64,000 nucleotides of DNA. Source: Oasisia sp. SBJ-2009 (taxonomy: Eukaryota; Annelida; Polychaeta; Sabellida; Siboglinidae). Under the pieces are notes generated by a model that was not told where the DNA came from, searched no databases, and worked only from the letters and a program-made list of their open reading frames with translations. Of this stretch, positions 35,201 to 44,802 are shown piece by piece. A program made the position numbers and the translations under genes. Location of the stretch: the NCBI GenBank assembly GCA_964017155.1, contig OZ024866.1, positions 27,847,105 to 27,911,104 on the forward strand. The letters run 5' to 3'. Position 1 is the stretch's first letter. Every line of letters starts with the position of its first letter.

Positions 35201-35985
35201 CGTCGTCCTTCTGGACACGCTACAGATACGCTTCCAGGGCGGCTTTGCCGGCAAACACTGCCAGCTGGAGAGCTCTGCTGACGACAGCGACAGCTGGACA
35301 AAGCTGAAAGACTTCTACCCTGAGGACGTGAATTCCCTACAAGTATCCTTGAGGTCTTGCATGCATGTTAACATTGTTTATCGCCGCATTGTTGTTTATC
35401 TAAGCATTGTAGATGAGTTGTGATCATTGTTGACATTTTAGACAGCATTTTGAATTTGTTATTTATGATAGTGTTTAGGTGCTTATTTACTAGACAGTTA
35501 TTTTGTATATTGAGGGATGTTTTCTGTGTGAATATTTTAGAGATTATTTGTAACTTGCATATTTTAAAGATCAAGTTTCTTCTGCATATTTTACAATGCT
35601 GTTTTTATTTTTTACATGTTTAATTTATGTAATGAACATTGAAAATAGTTTTGAAGAGTTTACATATAAAACAAGCACAATGCAAATAGTAATATTTTAA
35701 TATATTGTTTTTTGTAAGTTAAACATATTAAAAAGATAGGCATGAATGTGATGGCAAGTACGATTATCTTAGTTTTGGTATACAAGTGTAAGTTTTGTAA
35801 AAATATCTTCTCAGTTACAATGACACATGCCGTTATACATACATTTTTCTTAACACATTTCACAGACTTTCGAGTTGCCGACATCTGCTAAAGTGAAGAG
35901 ACTAAGGATAGTGTTTTTAAACAGTACAGACTTCTACGGCAGGATAACAATATACGAACTGTTCCTACTAGGTTCCAAGAGTTGA
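24944..35985 (+). CDS. NR2C2AP: NR2C2AP (TRA16) homologue, 4 exons
   Basis: Exons: 24944-24981, 34608-34698, 35166-35342 and 35866-35985 with TGA stop, 141 residues in all (vertebrate protein about 139). The start reads MPSSLICGDTTIR, and exon 2 continues VSSVLNRNAKQFGKKHMF...CWNSDQ. Exon 3 carries IRFQGGFAGKHC and KDFYPEDVNSLQ; exon 4 has RLRIVFLNSTDFYGRITIY. These follow the known protein closely, including the split Arg codon at the first junction. The family is a small discoidin-like (F5/8 type C-like) beta-sandwich; in mammals it binds the nuclear receptor NR2C2/TR4 and represses it. Intron 1 is about 9.6 kb and filled with a LINE, a hAT-like element and a minisatellite that copies the exon 2 acceptor. 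Confidence 0.93.
24982..26282. other. Start of NR2C2AP intron 1, with possible LINE 5' UTR
   Basis: A palindrome-rich run of GCCTATGCCATGGCTATG motifs occurs at 25105-25215. A CpG-bearing patch is at 25360-25470. At 26200-26242 an A10 run is followed by G and then about 32 T. The last few hundred bases probably belong to the 5' UTR of the CR1-like LINE; I could not place its 5' boundary. Confidence 0.45.
26283..27347 (+). CDS. LINE ORF1 protein: PHD finger, coiled coil, RRM-like region
   Basis: 354 residues, uninterrupted, starting at an ATG (ACCAATAATGG). A complete C4HC3 PHD finger is visible: Cys51, Cys54, Cys67, Cys70, His75, Cys78, Cys101 and Cys104, with the typical CDICKGWYHKEC core. 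Residues about 115-165 form a coiled coil (KLSEMENKHDTLNNRVSEVE). Residues about 190-300 (QNIVVYNVPEG, then RPLLVTF) look like an RNA-recognition-type fold. In CR1-like LINEs such ORF1 proteins bind the element RNA; the PHD finger may contact chromatin. The stop overlaps the open frame of ORF2. Confidence 0.92.
   Translation: METGDTPVLTQTSRSLRGSSSTKNNAKKQHKANKKLEVSQDQDRENDKSVCHDCNQEVKNNDRGIECDICKGWYHKECQKVSDALYQVLISEEQRQISWYCSSCQRGAKAIMTQLLVMHERQNQFDHKLSEMENKHDTLNNRVSEVEDAVAKVADLQAQAANKSLATNQIPPILNKEEVVATVYTQVNDRINRRQNIVVYNVPEGTSTLKADNVTHDRELMKQLTEHTTDGQYQPESLQVRRLGSRANTETGTDETRSRPLLVTFPGEDKKASVMKNLHKLKNKGEPFSGMVIKHDMSREDREKERLLQKEAREKTQQEQTSNFVYIVRGRPGERQIIKVKKRSEMNNPTQAQV
27302..27311 (+). 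promoter_or_regulatory. Candidate -1 frameshift site between LINE ORF1 and ORF2
   Basis: An A8 run (TAAAAAAAAGG) lies 36 bp before the ORF1 stop. ORF2 is in the -1 frame relative to ORF1 and is open from 27170 onward, so a -1 slip on this run would fuse ORF1 to ORF2. ORF2 has no ATG in its frame before its endonuclease motif I. No obvious downstream pseudoknot was found by eye. Confidence 0.45.
27359..30307 (+). CDS. LINE ORF2 protein: AP endonuclease and reverse transcriptase
   Basis: 982 codons counted from a GTG, no internal stop. The endonuclease spans about residues 1-235: WYSNADVL, ISEVKP (catalytic Glu), LLLGDFNYPKIDW and GKSDHSII. The reverse transcriptase spans about 450-740: SPGPDGIHPRVL, NYRPVSITSVVGKIME, YCDFMKAFDKVPHSKLI, GIPQGSVIGPLLFVIFINDL, then FADDMKLF with the catalytic Asp pair near residue 673. 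The C-terminus has VWNSLPQSVVDAPSVQSFEG. This order is typical of CR1/jockey-group non-LTR retrotransposons. The frame stays open upstream to 27170 without any ATG; the first ATG is at about residue 56, inside the endonuclease. Both ORFs being intact suggests a recently active element. Confidence 0.93.
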   Translation: MWYSNADVLTKDKLTELKCRINNNSTPPHIIAISEVKPKHFKRKLTLQEYNLEGYSMETINMNENKGRGMMLFIHNSLPFQAHHFEVDFNEALFCTLKLKGKETLLVGSFYRSPNSTTENNDNLNELLEKISEKKISHVLLLGDFNYPKIDWKIMCTSVPSIEDKEFKFIEKLRDCYLIQHITEPTRGRGTTEPSLLDLVITSEDSEIVSIDTASALGKSDHSIIKVILNCTPIHEPIRKTVYKYDKGDYPKMEDMLSIDWDAEFLEHEGDVQAQWDIFTMKHREAVERCIPKKVMSERTKKYPVPLNVKLRAKIRRKNRLWKKYLLTRDVQAYQEYCRLRNQVRRLTRKAQKIYEKSIISQIKENPKKFWQYAQAKMKTRTGIPNLIKSDLKDDLTNSDSEKAELLADYFSSVFTIEPQEKTPEEPIRCYNTVETCTINPSVVAAKLKKLKTFKSPGPDGIHPRVLNELADSISIPLSIIFNTSLTTGKLPKEWKQANISPIHKKGSKTLPQNYRPVSITSVVGKIMEEIIRDTITVHMKENELLSKCQFGFVKGRSTVLQLLKVLDIWTETLDNGGCIDVIYCDFMKAFDKVPHSKLIKKIQSYGIKGNLINWIIDLLSHRKQRIRINNIFSNWQEVISGIPQGSVIGPLLFVIFINDLPDVIKNSHIFLFADDMKLFNPIYNEDNCNILQKDLTSAEKWSETSLLKFHPDKCCNMRIGRSSIRNDGYTMGKDQKTINKAETVKDIGVTFDSSLNFEAHMSEKINKANSMMGIIRRTFEYLDDKCFSTVFKSLVRPHIEYANQVWSPYLMKHITALENVQRRATKLIPGYKELDYKERLIRLKLPTLSYRRLRGDMIEIYKILTGKYDSTVTSNFVTLRDNDSITRGHNLKIFKERCRLNIRKNSFVYRSTDVWNSLPQSVVDAPSVQSFEGRLDKLWKNHPIKNDFTAPPQLWTVSPLDACAQSQINDQDRAGTRGRNA
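30346..31110. other. NR2C2AP intron 1 between LINE and minisatellite
   Basis: AT-rich intron sequence with no identified feature. Short open frames at 30530-30840 show no family resemblance. Confidence 0.5.
31114..31374. repeat. Minisatellite H, left part, 41-bp unit
   Basis: Seven starts of a 41-bp unit containing GTCTGATGGGTGGCACACAT followed by CTTGTGTCTGTAGAGTGAGT. The second half matches the 25-bp unit of the right part (33514-34620). The array is cut at 31374 by the hAT-like element. Confidence 0.92.
31375..33513. mobile_element. hAT-like element, 2.1 kb, 8-bp target duplication
   Basis: Starts TAGTGCTGGTTCGATACCA and ends with its exact inverse (19-bp terminal inverted repeats), with further internal CGATACC/GGTATCG repeats near both ends. 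The flanks are GGTGGCAC at 31367-31374 and 33514-33521, an 8-bp duplication as in the hAT superfamily. It interrupts minisatellite H. No intact transposase is seen; short minus-strand frames at 32543-32938 could be remnants, without clear motifs. It is probably non-autonomous or decayed. Confidence 0.88.
33514..34620. repeat. Minisatellite H, right part, 25-bp unit, spans NR2C2AP exon 2 acceptor
   Basis: About 44 units, mostly 25 bp, with two 41-bp variants (near 33862 and 34226) like those of the left part. Each unit contains TTTGTAG/AGTGAGTTCCGTC. The final copy is the real acceptor of NR2C2AP exon 2 (AG at 34606-34607), where AGTGAGTTCCGTCTTG is coding (V-S-S-V-L). Each repeat therefore carries a 3' splice site plus about 16 bp of exon. 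Confidence 0.95.
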
Positions 35986-36106
35986 TATGTTATATAATTA
36001 ATATATGTAATAATCAAGAAGACTGAATTGAGCCAACAATGGAACTATGCTGGAAAGATACCTCTTGCAGATTTTAAAATGAGTGTTAATATTCCTTAAT
36101 TGTGAC

Positions 36107-36112
36107 AATAAA
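36107..36112 (+). terminator. Candidate polyadenylation signal of NR2C2AP
   Basis: AATAAA 122 bp after the stop codon at 35985, within a short AT-rich 3' UTR. It is the first canonical hexamer downstream. Confidence 0.6.
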
Positions 36113-36184
36113 GTAGTTCTGATGGGTGATGTGAAGGGAGCTTTATCATGAGATATTTCTACAAGAAGGTGTAAATACTGTGTG

Positions 36185-36962
36185 GTTGCCTGCAATGACA
36201 GTTACAACTAGCAGTAGTTCTGGTGTATCCAGATGTAAAACTGTCACAGGACAACAGAATGACATTTACAACTACCAGTAGTTCTGGTGTATCCAAGTCT
36301 ACAACTGTCACAGGACAACAGAATGACAGTTACAACTAGCAGTGGTTCTAGTGTATCCAAGTCTACAACTGTCACAGGACAACAGAATGACAGTTACAAC
36401 TACCAGTAGTTCTGGTGTATCCAAGTCTACAACTGTCACAGGACAACAGAATGACAGTTACAACTAGCAGTGGTTCTAGTGTATCCAAGTCTACAACTGT
36501 CACAGGACAACAGAATGACAGTTACAACTAGCAGTGGTTCTGGTGTATCCAAGTCTACAACTGTCACAGGACAATAGAATGACAGTTACAACTACCAGTA
36601 GTTCTGGTGTATCCAAGTCTACAACTGTCACAGGACAATAGAATGACAGTTACAACTACCAGTAGTTCTGGTGTATCCAAGTCTACAACTGTCACAGGAC
36701 AATAGAATGACAGTTACAACTACCAGTAGTTCTGGTGTATCCATGTCTACAACTGTCACAGGACAATAGAATGACAGTTACAACTAGCAGTAGTTCTGGT
36801 GCATCCAGGTCTACAACTGTCACAGGACAATAGAATGACAGTTACAACTACCAGTAGTTCTGGTGTATCCAAGTCTACAACTGTCACAGGACAATAGAAT
36901 GACAGTTACAACTACCAGTAGTTCTGGTGTATCCAGGTCTACAACTGTCACAGGACAATAGA
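36185..36962. repeat. Minisatellite I, about 60-bp unit, downstream of NR2C2AP
   Basis: About 12-13 copies of a unit of about 60-62 bp containing GACAGTTACAACTA, AGTTCTGGTGTATCCA and ACAACTGTCACAGGACAA. GACAGTT and AACTGTC make each unit partly self-complementary. It starts about 75 bp after the polyadenylation signal and copies no exon sequence. Confidence 0.93.
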
Positions 36963-37103
36963 ATAGTGCGTCTGTTTGAAACGATCTCTCTGACGCCGTC
37001 ACTAAAGACTCACTATGCAGTGTCTCCTGTACGATGCTTTGTCATCCGACCAAGGCATTGTAACACATGCGCTCTTGACACGTGACAGATCACCTTTATT
37101 GTT

Positions 37104-37205
37104 AACTCCCTCATCCATTCGCTCCCTCACTCATACACCCACTCACTCGCTCGCTCACTCACTCAAATACCCATTTGTTCACCCAATCACTCATTCACTC
37201 ACTCA
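37104..37205. repeat. CTCACTCACTCA-type simple repeat
   Basis: Imperfect ACTC/CATT repeats. A second similar stretch lies at 37396-37455. Confidence 0.8.
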
Positions 37206-37739
37206 AACTTCTTAAAAGGTGGCTCCTCGATAGCGACTAGCCCGGTCTTAAAGGAGTCTCCTGACCCTACATTGTATTATAAGCTATATACACTAAATCC
37301 ATGTTTGCCCTGTGATTTTTTGTTCTGAATTGTTTGACATGAATGTATTGTATGTGTGTGTTGTTTGAAATACTTATCGAATAAAAAAAAAATCTTCTCA
37401 TCTACCCACTCATTCACTCACTCATTCAATTCAATCACTCACTCACTCACTGACTCCGTGCTGGCTCCAAGCAACTGTTTCTAGACATTTCAGTGAGTTA
37501 AATCCCTCACTGTTCTTGCAAACATTACTTTGCCTGTGAAACTCAATAAAAGCTCCCTTGTTTGTGTCGTGGTTGTGGGGCTTGTTAAAGGGAAAACAAA
37601 GTCAATGTTTGGATCATATGGGATTAACAGAGTTAATAAAAAGTAACAACTTCCAACAACAATCATATTTTTAACGTCAGTGGTTTACCAGGAAAAAAAT
37701 GTAAAACACATAGACATAGAAAGTCTACAGACTACGCCA

Positions 37740-38150
37740 TTTTAGAAACAAAATGACGTCAGAGAGTCTTCTTGGTCGGCGTGAACTGTGCATGCATATT
37801 ATTATCTGTTACTTTCTAACCTAACCACGAAAACGACCGCCAACAGCCGCCAGACTTCTCCCCACATTTCTTACATACATATACATACACTACATTACAA
37901 AAAAATCACTTGTATTCGTCTAACGAAGAAAATTCACAACAGAAACGCAAATCTTGGCGAACGGCAACTCGACAACTTCGACTACCGTAAACTCGCTATT
38001 ATAAGTTAGCTTTACATAAAATACCGCTAGATGGCGCGCGAATATTTATTAACCTTACTGCATTCGCACGCGCGAATTACTTTAATTAATTATAAATAAT
38101 ATAATAATAATTAGCTGCATCACTATGATCTGCAGAAAATGTTAAACGGC
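37740..38150 (-). repeat. Dispersed repeat R, copy 1 (inverted, internally deleted)
   Basis: On the minus strand this matches 39245-39585 of copy 2, for example GAGGAGAAGT(T/C)TGGCGGCTGTTGG-like and CTTCGTTAGACGAA(T) segments. It also shares GACTCTCTGACGT with copy 2 near 39830. A degenerate 37-bp direct repeat (ATATGGG...AGAGTT...ATAAAAA) flanks it at 37617 and 38173. Confidence 0.8.
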
Positions 38151-38934
38151 AAACTAAGGCAACGCTTTGGTGATATGGGTCTAATAGAGTTGATAAAAAA
38201 TAACAATTTAATATACAAATATATAATTTTATTAGTTTATTTTATATAGCGCCAAATCCACAATTCTCTTCTCTTCTATTCAACATACTGTTATTAAAGT
38301 ATATGCAATAATAAGAATGCTACCCACAGGTAATATTTAAAAATAAATATTGCAAATACATGTGTCTGCATAATTATCCAAAATTGCCTATTAGTTATAA
38401 AAGACAAAGGAAATTACGTGTTTTTCAATGAAGTCACATTGTTTATTTTATCAATATTTCTATAAACATCCCGCGTGTACTGCGAGCATGCAAGCTTATA
38501 TTACATAAGCGATGTTTTAACAATAATAACTAAAACAATAACATGTTAATATTACTGTTTTTAAATCCTTCTTTTTCTACCACCATAATATTTCCCATAT
38601 ATTCATATTCCTTTTTACATTTTAGTGATTTATTGTTCCGATAATTAATAAAGTGTCTTGTTCAAAAATAATAATTATTACATATCTGATGGTGGAAATG
38701 TCATTCATGAGTAGAACAAATAGCTTCAGTAAGCTTCTTATGCATAATGGTTGTGTATGTGCTGAATGAAAATTATTATTACGTCGTACTTATTTTACTA
38801 CTTTAATTATTTATTACTATTAACCATACTTTTATATTCATTTATTACAATTGTTGTTATGTAATTTGTATGTTTATTTATGACTGATAGGTCAGCTTAG
38901 TTAATGATATAGAAACATGTATTTTCATTATTTA

Positions 38935-40056
38935 TTTTTAAATAATATTATCTGTGGGTAGTTTTCTCTTTATTGTATTTTTAATAGCATTATTTTGTGA
39001 AGCGCCACAAACAATTATGGATGTGGCGCTACATAAATAAAATATTATATTATAATTAAAAAAATGGTTTGGTTATTTAATATTGCGCCACATCCAATTT
39101 AAACTTGTTCATGGCGTTTTACATACATTAAAATGCTAAACAACAAATACACACCAGAAGAAAAAACAAATATACTAGAAACATATATGAACAATTATAA
39201 AAATAAAATATCAATATAAAAATAATAAAAAGTATAATTTCCTGCAAATCATAGTGATGATAATAATTAATTATTATTATTATATTATTTATAAGTAATT
39301 AAACTATTTCGCGCGTGTGAAGTAAAACAATTAAATATTCGCAGTCAGAAACGTGGCGTCTAGCGGTATTTTGTGTAAAGCTTTTAAAAGCGATTTTACG
39401 GTAGCGCTGGGCGGCCGAACAAGTTGTACTCGAGGTCTGCGCGTTTTTGTGTGTGAATTTTCTTCGTTAGAGGAATGCAAGAGGTTTTATTACATAACAT
39501 AGTGTATGCATATGTATGTAACATATGTGAGGAGAAGTTTGGCGGCTGTTGGTGGTCGTTTTGATGGTTAGGTCAATCAAATCGGGTCGTCTAGGATCCG
39601 CGCTGTGTCTGTGACTGTCCAAACGAATCCACCGAACCACTGTTTCAGTTCTGCTCGATTCATAGGTTAACAAGAAGACATCTTACTGATACTGTCTTTC
39701 ACTGTACTATTACTATAAGCGTTTGAGGAACAGTGTGGCATATTGATGTCGCGATTTCGTTGTAAACCGACGTAAGGCAACTTTTAGCGTACCGCTTGGC
39801 TCTCTGTTATGACAGCTGAACCAGCAGACGACTCTCTGACGTATTACTTTTCCAAACTGCTGGGTTGTGATTGGTTGCAAGGTCCAAGATGGGCCGGTTC
39901 ATGGTGTCGGTGATTTAGTTAGATTTTCCCACTTTAAGACCATTTTCTGAGGTAACCACTAAGGTGAAAAATTGGATTGTAGATGCAAATGATTAGCTAG
40001 TGTAAACTCTTTTAGGTGCATAACACTAAACTGTTACCTTTTTTTTCACTTTAATG
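38935..40056 (+). repeat. Dispersed repeat R, copy 2
   Basis: About 1.1 kb that matches 61605-62590 along most of its length. It includes the hairpin AGCGCCACA...TGTGGCGCT at 39000-39032, then GATGATAATAAT, GGTTAGGTCAATC, GTTATGACAGCTGAACCA and TTTTCCCACTTTAAGACCA. No coding capacity is evident. The superfamily is unknown to me. The region 38180-38930 between copies 1 and 2 is AT-rich and unassigned. Confidence 0.85.
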
Positions 40057-41285
40057 ACGACGACTGGCAGTATCCAGTATCCTCAAACATAGCACGTGTA
40101 TAGCGTTGTCAAACCGGAGCGAACCTGCCAATTAAGGCAACAATATGCTGGTATGAACGTAGGTACGTGTATATACCGTTTTTTTCCTTTTTTGTTTTCA
40201 AATTTGCGAACGAAAAACGAATTCCTTTTTCGTTTTCAAAAGTGAAGTAAGAAAAACGAATTCGTTTTTCGTTTTAGCATTTAGGATGCTTCGGTTGCAC
40301 TGCCACTTCGGGTGGCCGGTACAAATTGGTAGTTTCGGCGGGATACTTCGGTCGCACTGGCAGCGTTTTGAAAACAAACTCGCAGAAATTGCATCGGCGA
40401 AGTGGTATGTCTAATTACCTACAGGTGAATATTGGTCGTTTCGGCGCTGTTCTTGTGTTTCGACAATTTAATAAACTTTACTCAACCTTATATATGATAG
40501 ATCGAAAGATGGATAAATCGAGAGTAGATGTATTTATTTAGTAACTGCAACTATCTGATGCAATAGTCATTTTAAATTTACTTTGTAAAATATTTGACTT
40601 AAAAGGGGGCCCCTATTATGACTAATAAATAGTCGCTATCTTATCGACCATTATGGATAGCCCAATTGTAATTAGGAGCATGTATATTCCTGAGTATTGT
40701 TTATTAACAATTGCTACTTTACGCATATTGTAAGTAGAGGATGTGGTAAAAATATACGTTTATGGCTTAATGTGTTGCTAGAGTTAGTGTTAATTCATTG
40801 TTATTTTGCATATGTAGTAATTTACAACAGTAGAATCATGTTTGTATCCGTGTATAATATGCTGCTTTAAATAATGTATCAATCTTTTTTAAATTGTGAT
40901 TGGTTATGTTTTGATTAAACAAATATAGGTATTGTTTATTGTGTGAGGCATACTATTTGTAATACTCTTTTTTACAAATGTATATTATGTCCTGAATGTA
41001 TGTATTCTGCTGTGTGATGGTGTGAAATGATTATGCATATTTCTGGTTTGCGTTATTTTGGTTTGCCAATTTTGAAACTATGCGGGTAATGTTTTATGTT
41101 TATATTTATAATAAAATTATAATATAACTACAATAAGTTGGTATTCAACTTTTGCTTAAACATTAATTCTATGTGGGAGCTATATTTATTTGAAAATATT
41201 GTTCTTACAAGTTTTTTTGCAATTTGTTTATTCAATTACATTTGTGTCCCTATATCAGTAGATGTTAATTAGTGTGAGGCAATAT
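40057..41285. other. Unassigned AT-rich region with an AAAAACGAATTCGTTTTT palindrome
   Basis: A perfect palindrome built on AAAAACGAATTCGTTTTTCG lies at 40253-40275, with a second half-like copy at 40212-40240. Elsewhere no gene or element could be recognised. Confidence 0.5.
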
Positions 41286-41445
41286 TATAGAATTATAGAG
41301 TGAAATTGTTATTCTAGTTTGAATACTATGCTTTAACCTAGTTATAGGTCCAATTGTTCGAGACATCTGTTTGCTATTTTCTCAATATGTTTAATCCAGT
41401 TTAAATGCAAGATTAATGTAAAGCCCAGAATGTTAAACTGGTTAA
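41286..41445 (-). mobile_element. LINE C fragment, downstream half (interrupted by LINE B)
   Basis: The minus strand reads [20 protein letters not shown] and on to IEKIANRC, the region after the reverse transcriptase palm in LINE ORF2 proteins. The upstream half lies at 43105-43560. The two parts are separated by LINE B, which explains the gap. Confidence 0.7.
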
Positions 41446-43104
41446 ATCTCTCAATATCGAGTGTATTCACAGACATATTCAATGTGTCTCTTTCCCAATG
41501 TAAAATCCCTCATTGCTTCAAAAAATCAACTATCATTCCTGTTCCCAAGAAATCTACAGCCTCTTGTTTAAACGATTACAGGCCTGTTGCCTTGACTTCT
41601 GTAGTCATGAAGACACTCGAGCGCTTGGTCCTGCAGTTTCTGAAATCAATTATCGATCCATTGCTTGACCAATTTCAATTTGCATATCGCAACAATAGAT
41701 CCGTTGACGACGCTGTCGCCATAGGATTGTTTCACGTTCTTAAACATCTCGACAGCCCAAATACTTACGCTAGGATCCTTTTTGTTGATTTTAGCTCTGC
41801 TTTTAACACGATTATCCCATCAAAACTTTTCGATACGATACAGAGTCTCGGTGTTCCTCAATCCATGTGTCTGTGGATCCTCGATTTTCTTTTAAATAGG
41901 CCGCAGGTTGTAAAAATAGGCGACAACTTATCATCATCAGTTACGTTATCTACTGGCACGCCTCAGGGCTGTGTTCTGTCACCAATGTTATACTCTCTTT
42001 TTACACATGATTGTTTATCTTGTCACGTAGGTACTAAAATTTGCCGATGACACTACAGTGATAGGGCTTATAACAAATTCTGATGAATCTGAATATCGGG
42101 ACCAAGTAAACAAACTCATCAGTTGCTGCAGCGATAACAATCTGGAACTTAATGTAAATAAAACGAAAGAAATGATTGTGGATTTTAGGAGAAAGAAATC
42201 TTCTTCACCCTCGCCTCTAGTGATCGATGGCAGGACAGTTTAAATCGTCCAACATTTCAAATTTCTCGGTTCAACAATCTCCAGTAATCTTAAATGGGAA
42301 CTAAATGTAAATATTGTCAAAAAGGCCCAGCAGCGGCTGTACTTTTTAAGAAGGTTAAGATCGTTTGGTTTGACTACACAGGTCATGCTCAACTTTTACA
42401 GAGCTGTAATCGAGAGTGTTCTGACATTTTCTATCTCAGTATGGTTTGGATCGATTACACAGAAGGAAACGCTCAGATTAAACAGAGTTGTGAAAACTGC
42501 TTCCCGAATCATTGGCAGAGACCTTCCCAGTCTTGAAATACTGTATCAGCAGCGTCTGTTAGGAAGAGCGACTCTCATCTCTCAAGATACATCCCATCCT
42601 GCCCATGACCTATTTGAACCTCTCCCATCTAGTCGCCGATTCAGATCCATAAAAACCAGGACCAACCGCTTTAGTACTAGCTTTTTCCCCTTAGCCGTTC
42701 AAGCCCTGTCAAAACAGAAGTGATTTTCTCCCACCCGCAGCAAACACATAGTCCACTTTCCGATGAGTTTTAGTATGTATATTTTATCATAATTTATTAT
42801 ATTTTATATATATATTTTTTTCTTCTTCATATTTTACATTTTAAGCTACTATATTTCTACTAGATCGTATCAATTATTTATCGATGTTATAATGAGCAAT
42901 TTTTTATTCGGACCTTTTTATGTGATTGTTCTTATTTATTTTATTTAATGTAGTAGTATATTTTAACATCATTGTTTGGTGCATGTGAATGTATTGTCAT
43001 GTGAATGTACTATTACGACGACCAATATCATTACACATTCCAATGTTTTATTGTAACTACAATGTGAACACATGGCAATAAAGCTATCTTATCTTATCTT
43101 ATAT
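41446..43104 (+). pseudogene. LINE B, 5'-truncated reverse transcriptase with frameshift and stop
   Basis: The reverse transcriptase begins abruptly at [19 protein letters not shown]. It runs through [57 protein letters not shown] and, after a frame change near 42033, [16 protein letters not shown] stop lies at 42241, after which the same frame continues to FSTSFFPLAVQALSKQK at 42723. The 3' end is ATCTTATCTTATCTTA at 43088-43104. The endonuclease is missing. It belongs to a different LINE family from the CR1-like copy at 26-30 kb. Confidence 0.9.
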
Positions 43105-43560
43105 CTACACTGTCAATTGTTAATGTTACTTCATCAACCTATTTATTAGGCATTTGAAAACAAACTTTTGTTTTATTAATATTTTAATGATAATGTATAA
43201 TAATAACACAAGTTTTATTGGCAACTCAACTGAATTGGATTGACATTATGCAATAAAATAAAATTAACGCATCTGTATGTAGTTTTAGCTATAGGTTTAT
43301 TATAGGTCTTTATTAATCAAATATTCAATATTCACTGTGTTTCTGTCATCTGTGAAGGTTTTAATTGTACTTGTATCATCAAGTATCATGAGCATAATTT
43401 ATGCTGGCTTTTGGAAATCATTGATATAATTATAGTAAATAACAATGTCAGTGGCCCTAAAATTGATCCTTGGGGGACGCCTCTTTTTATAGGTAAAGTA
43501 TGTCATTGTACCTCTTCTAGTCTTACAGACTGCTTACAGTTAGTTGCATATTATTGAGTT
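43105..43560 (-). mobile_element. LINE C fragment, upstream half with reverse transcriptase motifs
   Basis: The minus strand contains GVPQGSILGPLTLLF followed by an IND-like segment near 43430-43500, and NINKTKVCFQMPNK plus VTLTIDSVDI near 43110-43180. These are in the correct order to join 41286-41445 once LINE B is removed. Several stops and frame changes show it is dead. Confidence 0.7.
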
Positions 43561-43855
43561 AGATGTATTGCTGTGAGCTCCATTCCAATGGCTCCTGGCT
43601 ACCTCACTGATCCGTTCACGTTAAACAATAGTGTGTATGATTGTCACACTTGCAACTGCACAAATATTCCTGTCAAGAAGCACAACTTGTCCTTAGGCCA
43701 GTGTAAATTTGCTTACAAGTTTGGAAAACTTTGGGACACTATCCCGGAATGTATACAGAATGCAAGCAGTGCAGAGATCTTTAAAACACACATTTCAACA
43801 GTTTCTCATGATAGATGTACACACTTGCAAACATTTCATGATAGATATGGCTGAG
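43560..43855 (+). mobile_element. LINE C-terminal fragment, plus strand
   Basis: Open from 43573 to the stop at 43854. GQCKFAYKFGKLWDTIPECI and NASSAEIFKTHIS match the usual end of CR1/jockey-type ORF2 proteins. Its first 110 bp occur again in inverse orientation at 44225-44335. Confidence 0.7.
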
Positions 43856-43902
43856 AGATTGTTTGCATTTGGCTGGTAGATTGTTTAGATTAATAAATAT
43901 TT

Positions 43903-43956
43903 GTGTGGTGGTGGTGGTGGTGGTGGTGGTGGTGGTGGTGGTGGTGGTGGTAGTGG
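43903..43956. repeat. (GGT)n microsatellite
   Basis: About 17 uninterrupted GGT triplets, then GTAGTGGTAGT. It follows the LINE fragment closely. Confidence 0.95.
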
Positions 43957-44224
43957 TAGTCATAGTAAGGTCTTTATCTCAGAAAATCAAATTTTTGTTA
44001 TTTTTATTACTATTGTTGTTATGTAGAAGTGGATGAGTTTGAGCAGTTTGCCAGTCGAATGTGGACTGTCGCTTAGTCATGCCTTTTGGGAAGTCTGAAG
44101 TGCACATAATCTTATGTCATTATAATTAAAGATTTAACTGTAAGCCTAATGATTTATTTATTTATTTTAAATTAAGGTTTCCAATAGAATATGAAACAGT
44201 GTCACCTGACTGTTTATTAACAAC

Positions 44225-44335
44225 TGAAATGGAGTATGTATGGAGTTGCAAGTGTGACAAACATGCATTCTATTTTTAATGCAAACCGATCAGTGAGATA
44301 GCTAGGAGTCATTGGAATGGAGCTCACAGCAATAA
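44225..44335 (-). mobile_element. Inverted partial copy of the LINE fragment at 43.56 kb
   Basis: On the minus strand ATTGCTGTGAGCTCCATTCC is identical to 43564 onward. Similarity extends through CTCACTGATC and GTCACACTTGCAACT, with several mismatches. The pair could fold into a hairpin with a loop of about 560 bp. Confidence 0.75.
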
Positions 44336-44725
44336 TATTCAACAAACTGGCCACTCCTTTTTAAGCACACACATACGTTGTCAACATCCGAGACCTCTAA
44401 CATTGCAACAATACCGTCTATGTGATGTTTTGCCAAGAACGACGAGTGTATATTGTAGGCCTTCTTAATTTGTTTTTGACTTGTAGTTAAAGATTGCAGT
44501 TTTTGACGAGCGATTGGCTGAAGAGGGGAACATTCTTCATCCAACCCTGATCATTGCCCACGTTAGCCGGGTGGCCGCTGATGAGACGTAGTTTGTATTA
44601 GAAAATGCTACTGCAATGAAAATGTGGCGAGGGAGCCGTATAAGAAGGGGACTACTGTATATGCGTCAAGTTGCAGAGTGTATAAAGTAACTGCAAAGTT
44701 CAATACGTACATATCTCACTGTGTA

Positions 44726-44728
<3 letters not shown>

Positions 44729-44796
<68 letters not shown>
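44729..44796. repeat. (AT)n microsatellite at the 5' edge of the Helentron-like element
   Basis: 34 AT units ending directly at GCGGGACAAC, the start of the element. Confidence 0.97.

Positions 44797-44802
<6 letters not shown>

Noticed and set aside
36185..36962. Minisatellite I considered as another splice-site array
   Set aside because: It starts after the polyadenylation signal and contains no exon sequence.
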